DNA of 44,480 nucleotides, taken from positions 1 through 44,480 of the forward strand of contig NZ_JPUA01000019.1 of NCBI RefSeq assembly GCF_002211105.1, read 5' to 3'. The position numbers and the translations under genes were made by a program. The first letter of the stretch is position 1. Every line of letters begins with the position of its first letter. Below, one piece after another: positions 43,613-44,480 of the stretch. Below the pieces are notes generated by a model. The model saw nothing but the letters and a program-made list of their open reading frames with translations. It ran no database searches and was not told where the DNA came from. This stretch comes from Halomonas campaniensis (GTDB lineage Bacteria; Pseudomonadota; Gammaproteobacteria; Pseudomonadales; Halomonadaceae).

Positions 43613-44185
43613 ATGCTGAAACTAATAGAACGCTTAGGGCCGATAGAGGAAAGCGCGGCGAGCGATACACTCACGTTGCCCTTTGAGCTACGCATTCGTG
43701 GGCGCTTAAAAGCGCAAAGCGATAGCGGCCGCGAGCTGGGGCTATTTCTGGATCGCGGCCCGGTGCTGCGCAGCGGCGAAGGTTTAAAAGCTGAGAGAGG
43801 CGAAGTCGTGCGTGTCTGCGCCGCCGTAGAACCGGTGGTGACCGCGAGAGTGAGTACTGGCTTACCGCTGGCGCGGTTGGCTTACCATCTGGGCAATCGC
43901 CACGTTCAACTGGCACTGGGTGAAGACGAAAAAGGCGCTTGGGTGCGCTTCCCACCGGATCACGTGCTAGAAGAACTCGCCGTGCTACTGGGCGCTGAAA
44001 TGGAACACCATGAGAATACCTTTGACCCGGAACCGGGCGCCTATAATCAGATAGGCGGTGGTGGTCATTCACACGGTCATTCGCATGGACATTCCCACGG
44101 GCACGGCCACGGCCACGACCACGACCACGATCACGATCACTCCCATGACCATTCGCACGACCATGAGCATCACCATGCCCACTGA
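43613..44185 (+). CDS. ureE: Urease accessory nickel chaperone UreE with His-rich tail
   Basis: A 190-residue nickel-binding chaperone. The N-terminal peptide-binding domain (about 1-75) is followed by the metal-binding domain (about 76-145), with GNRHVQLAL supplying the conserved interface histidine (LGNRH). The C-terminus, from about residue 149, is a tail of alternating His with Gly, Ser or Asp containing 21 histidines in about 42 residues, able to store several Ni2+ ions. Its last codons overlap the start of ureF by about 20 bases. GAAAGGA lies upstream of the ATG. Confidence 0.93.
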   Translation: MLKLIERLGPIEESAASDTLTLPFELRIRGRLKAQSDSGRELGLFLDRGPVLRSGEGLKAERGEVVRVCAAVEPVVTARVSTGLPLARLAYHLGNRHVQLALGEDEKGAWVRFPPDHVLEELAVLLGAEMEHHENTFDPEPGAYNQIGGGGHSHGHSHGHSHGHGHGHDHDHDHDHSHDHSHDHEHHHAH

Positions 44186-44480
44186 ACTCGCCGCGTTAGA
44201 AAGCCAAAGCGACGAGCTAGCGCTGTTGGGGCTGATGCAGTTGGTCAGCCCAGCGCTGCCGATTGGCGCCTTTGCCTTCTCACAAGGGTTGGAAAGCGCC
44301 TTTGAGCTGGACTGGGTGCGCGACGAAGCCAGCCTTGCCGACTGGCTAAGCGGCGTATTGGAAGATGGCTTAACCCGCTGCGAACTGCCAGTGCTGGCGC
44401 GGTTGCATGAAGCGTTGGGTCAGGCAGACAGTCAATCAATCGCCGCTTGGGATGAGTGGCTCGCCGCCACTCGGGGAACC
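44163..44480 (+). CDS. ureF: Urease accessory protein UreF, N-terminal part (cut by right edge)
   Basis: The frame stays open to the right edge for 106 codons. The segment LGLMQLVSPALPIGAFAFSQGLE is the UreF fingerprint; UreF links UreD to the GTPase UreG during nickel delivery. The start is either ATG 44163 (MSITMPTELAAL) or ATG 44175, both inside the ureE His-tail coding sequence, so the two genes overlap in different frames. The remainder and probably ureG lie beyond the window. Confidence 0.92.
   Translation, partial: MSITMPTELAALESQSDELALLGLMQLVSPALPIGAFAFSQGLESAFELDWVRDEASLADWLSGVLEDGLTRCELPVLARLHEALGQADSQSIAAWDEWLAATRGT

Noticed and set aside
44041..44185. Short tandem repeats at the end of ureE as a CRISPR or satellite array
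   Set aside because: They are His-Gly/Ser/Asp codon repeats of an in-frame metal-binding tail, not spacer-separated repeats.

Overview
The window looks like chromosomal DNA from a moderately GC-rich gammaproteobacterium, most likely Halomonas or a close relative (Halomonadaceae). This rests on protein style and on the combination of a BCCT carrier, tripartite tricarboxylate transport, urt and ure operons; no rRNA or other marker gene is present. No tRNA, IS element, prophage or CRISPR array was seen. Both ends cut genes: the left edge cuts a ydiJ-type dehydrogenase and the right edge cuts ureF.

Region 1 (1-9.7 kb) reads as a lysine/pipecolate catabolic island. It holds the C-terminal part of a YdiJ-type D-2-hydroxyglutarate dehydrogenase, HglS (2-oxoadipate dioxygenase/decarboxylase), a leftward operon amaB - NhaC-type carrier - amaA, a divergent LysR regulator and a BCCT carrier. 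Together they cover pipecolate -> piperideine-6-carboxylate -> 2-aminoadipate -> (transamination, gene not here) -> 2-oxoadipate -> D-2-hydroxyglutarate -> 2-oxoglutarate.

Region 2 (9.8-20.6 kb) holds an NMT1/NitT-type ABC importer preceded by a sigma-54/NtrC-like promoter, a DUF481 outer-membrane protein, a CitA/CitB-like two-component system followed by tctCBA, and a lone Rpn-family nuclease gene.

Region 3 (20.7-26.9 kb) is urtABCDE, the high-affinity urea ABC importer, with a near-consensus sigma-54 promoter. The matching urease operon ureDABC-E-F (40.1-44.5 kb) has the same promoter architecture. Urea uptake and hydrolysis are therefore probably co-induced by nitrogen limitation.

Region 4 (26.9-37.4 kb) is a leftward iron-siderophore uptake operon: two YbtPQ/IrtAB-like ABC half-transporters, two FecCD permeases, an ATPase, a lipoprotein binding protein and a TonB receptor. 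A divergent TetR regulator sits beside it, with two perfect dyads in the shared promoter region. Between this and urease lie a RES-Xre toxin-antitoxin pair and a globin-coupled diguanylate cyclase.

A recurring trait is perfect intercistronic hairpins without T-tracts: in the ama operon, after tctC and after urtA. Two REP/BIME-like palindromic elements also lie inside operons, one in the NitT-type operon and one between ureC and ureE.
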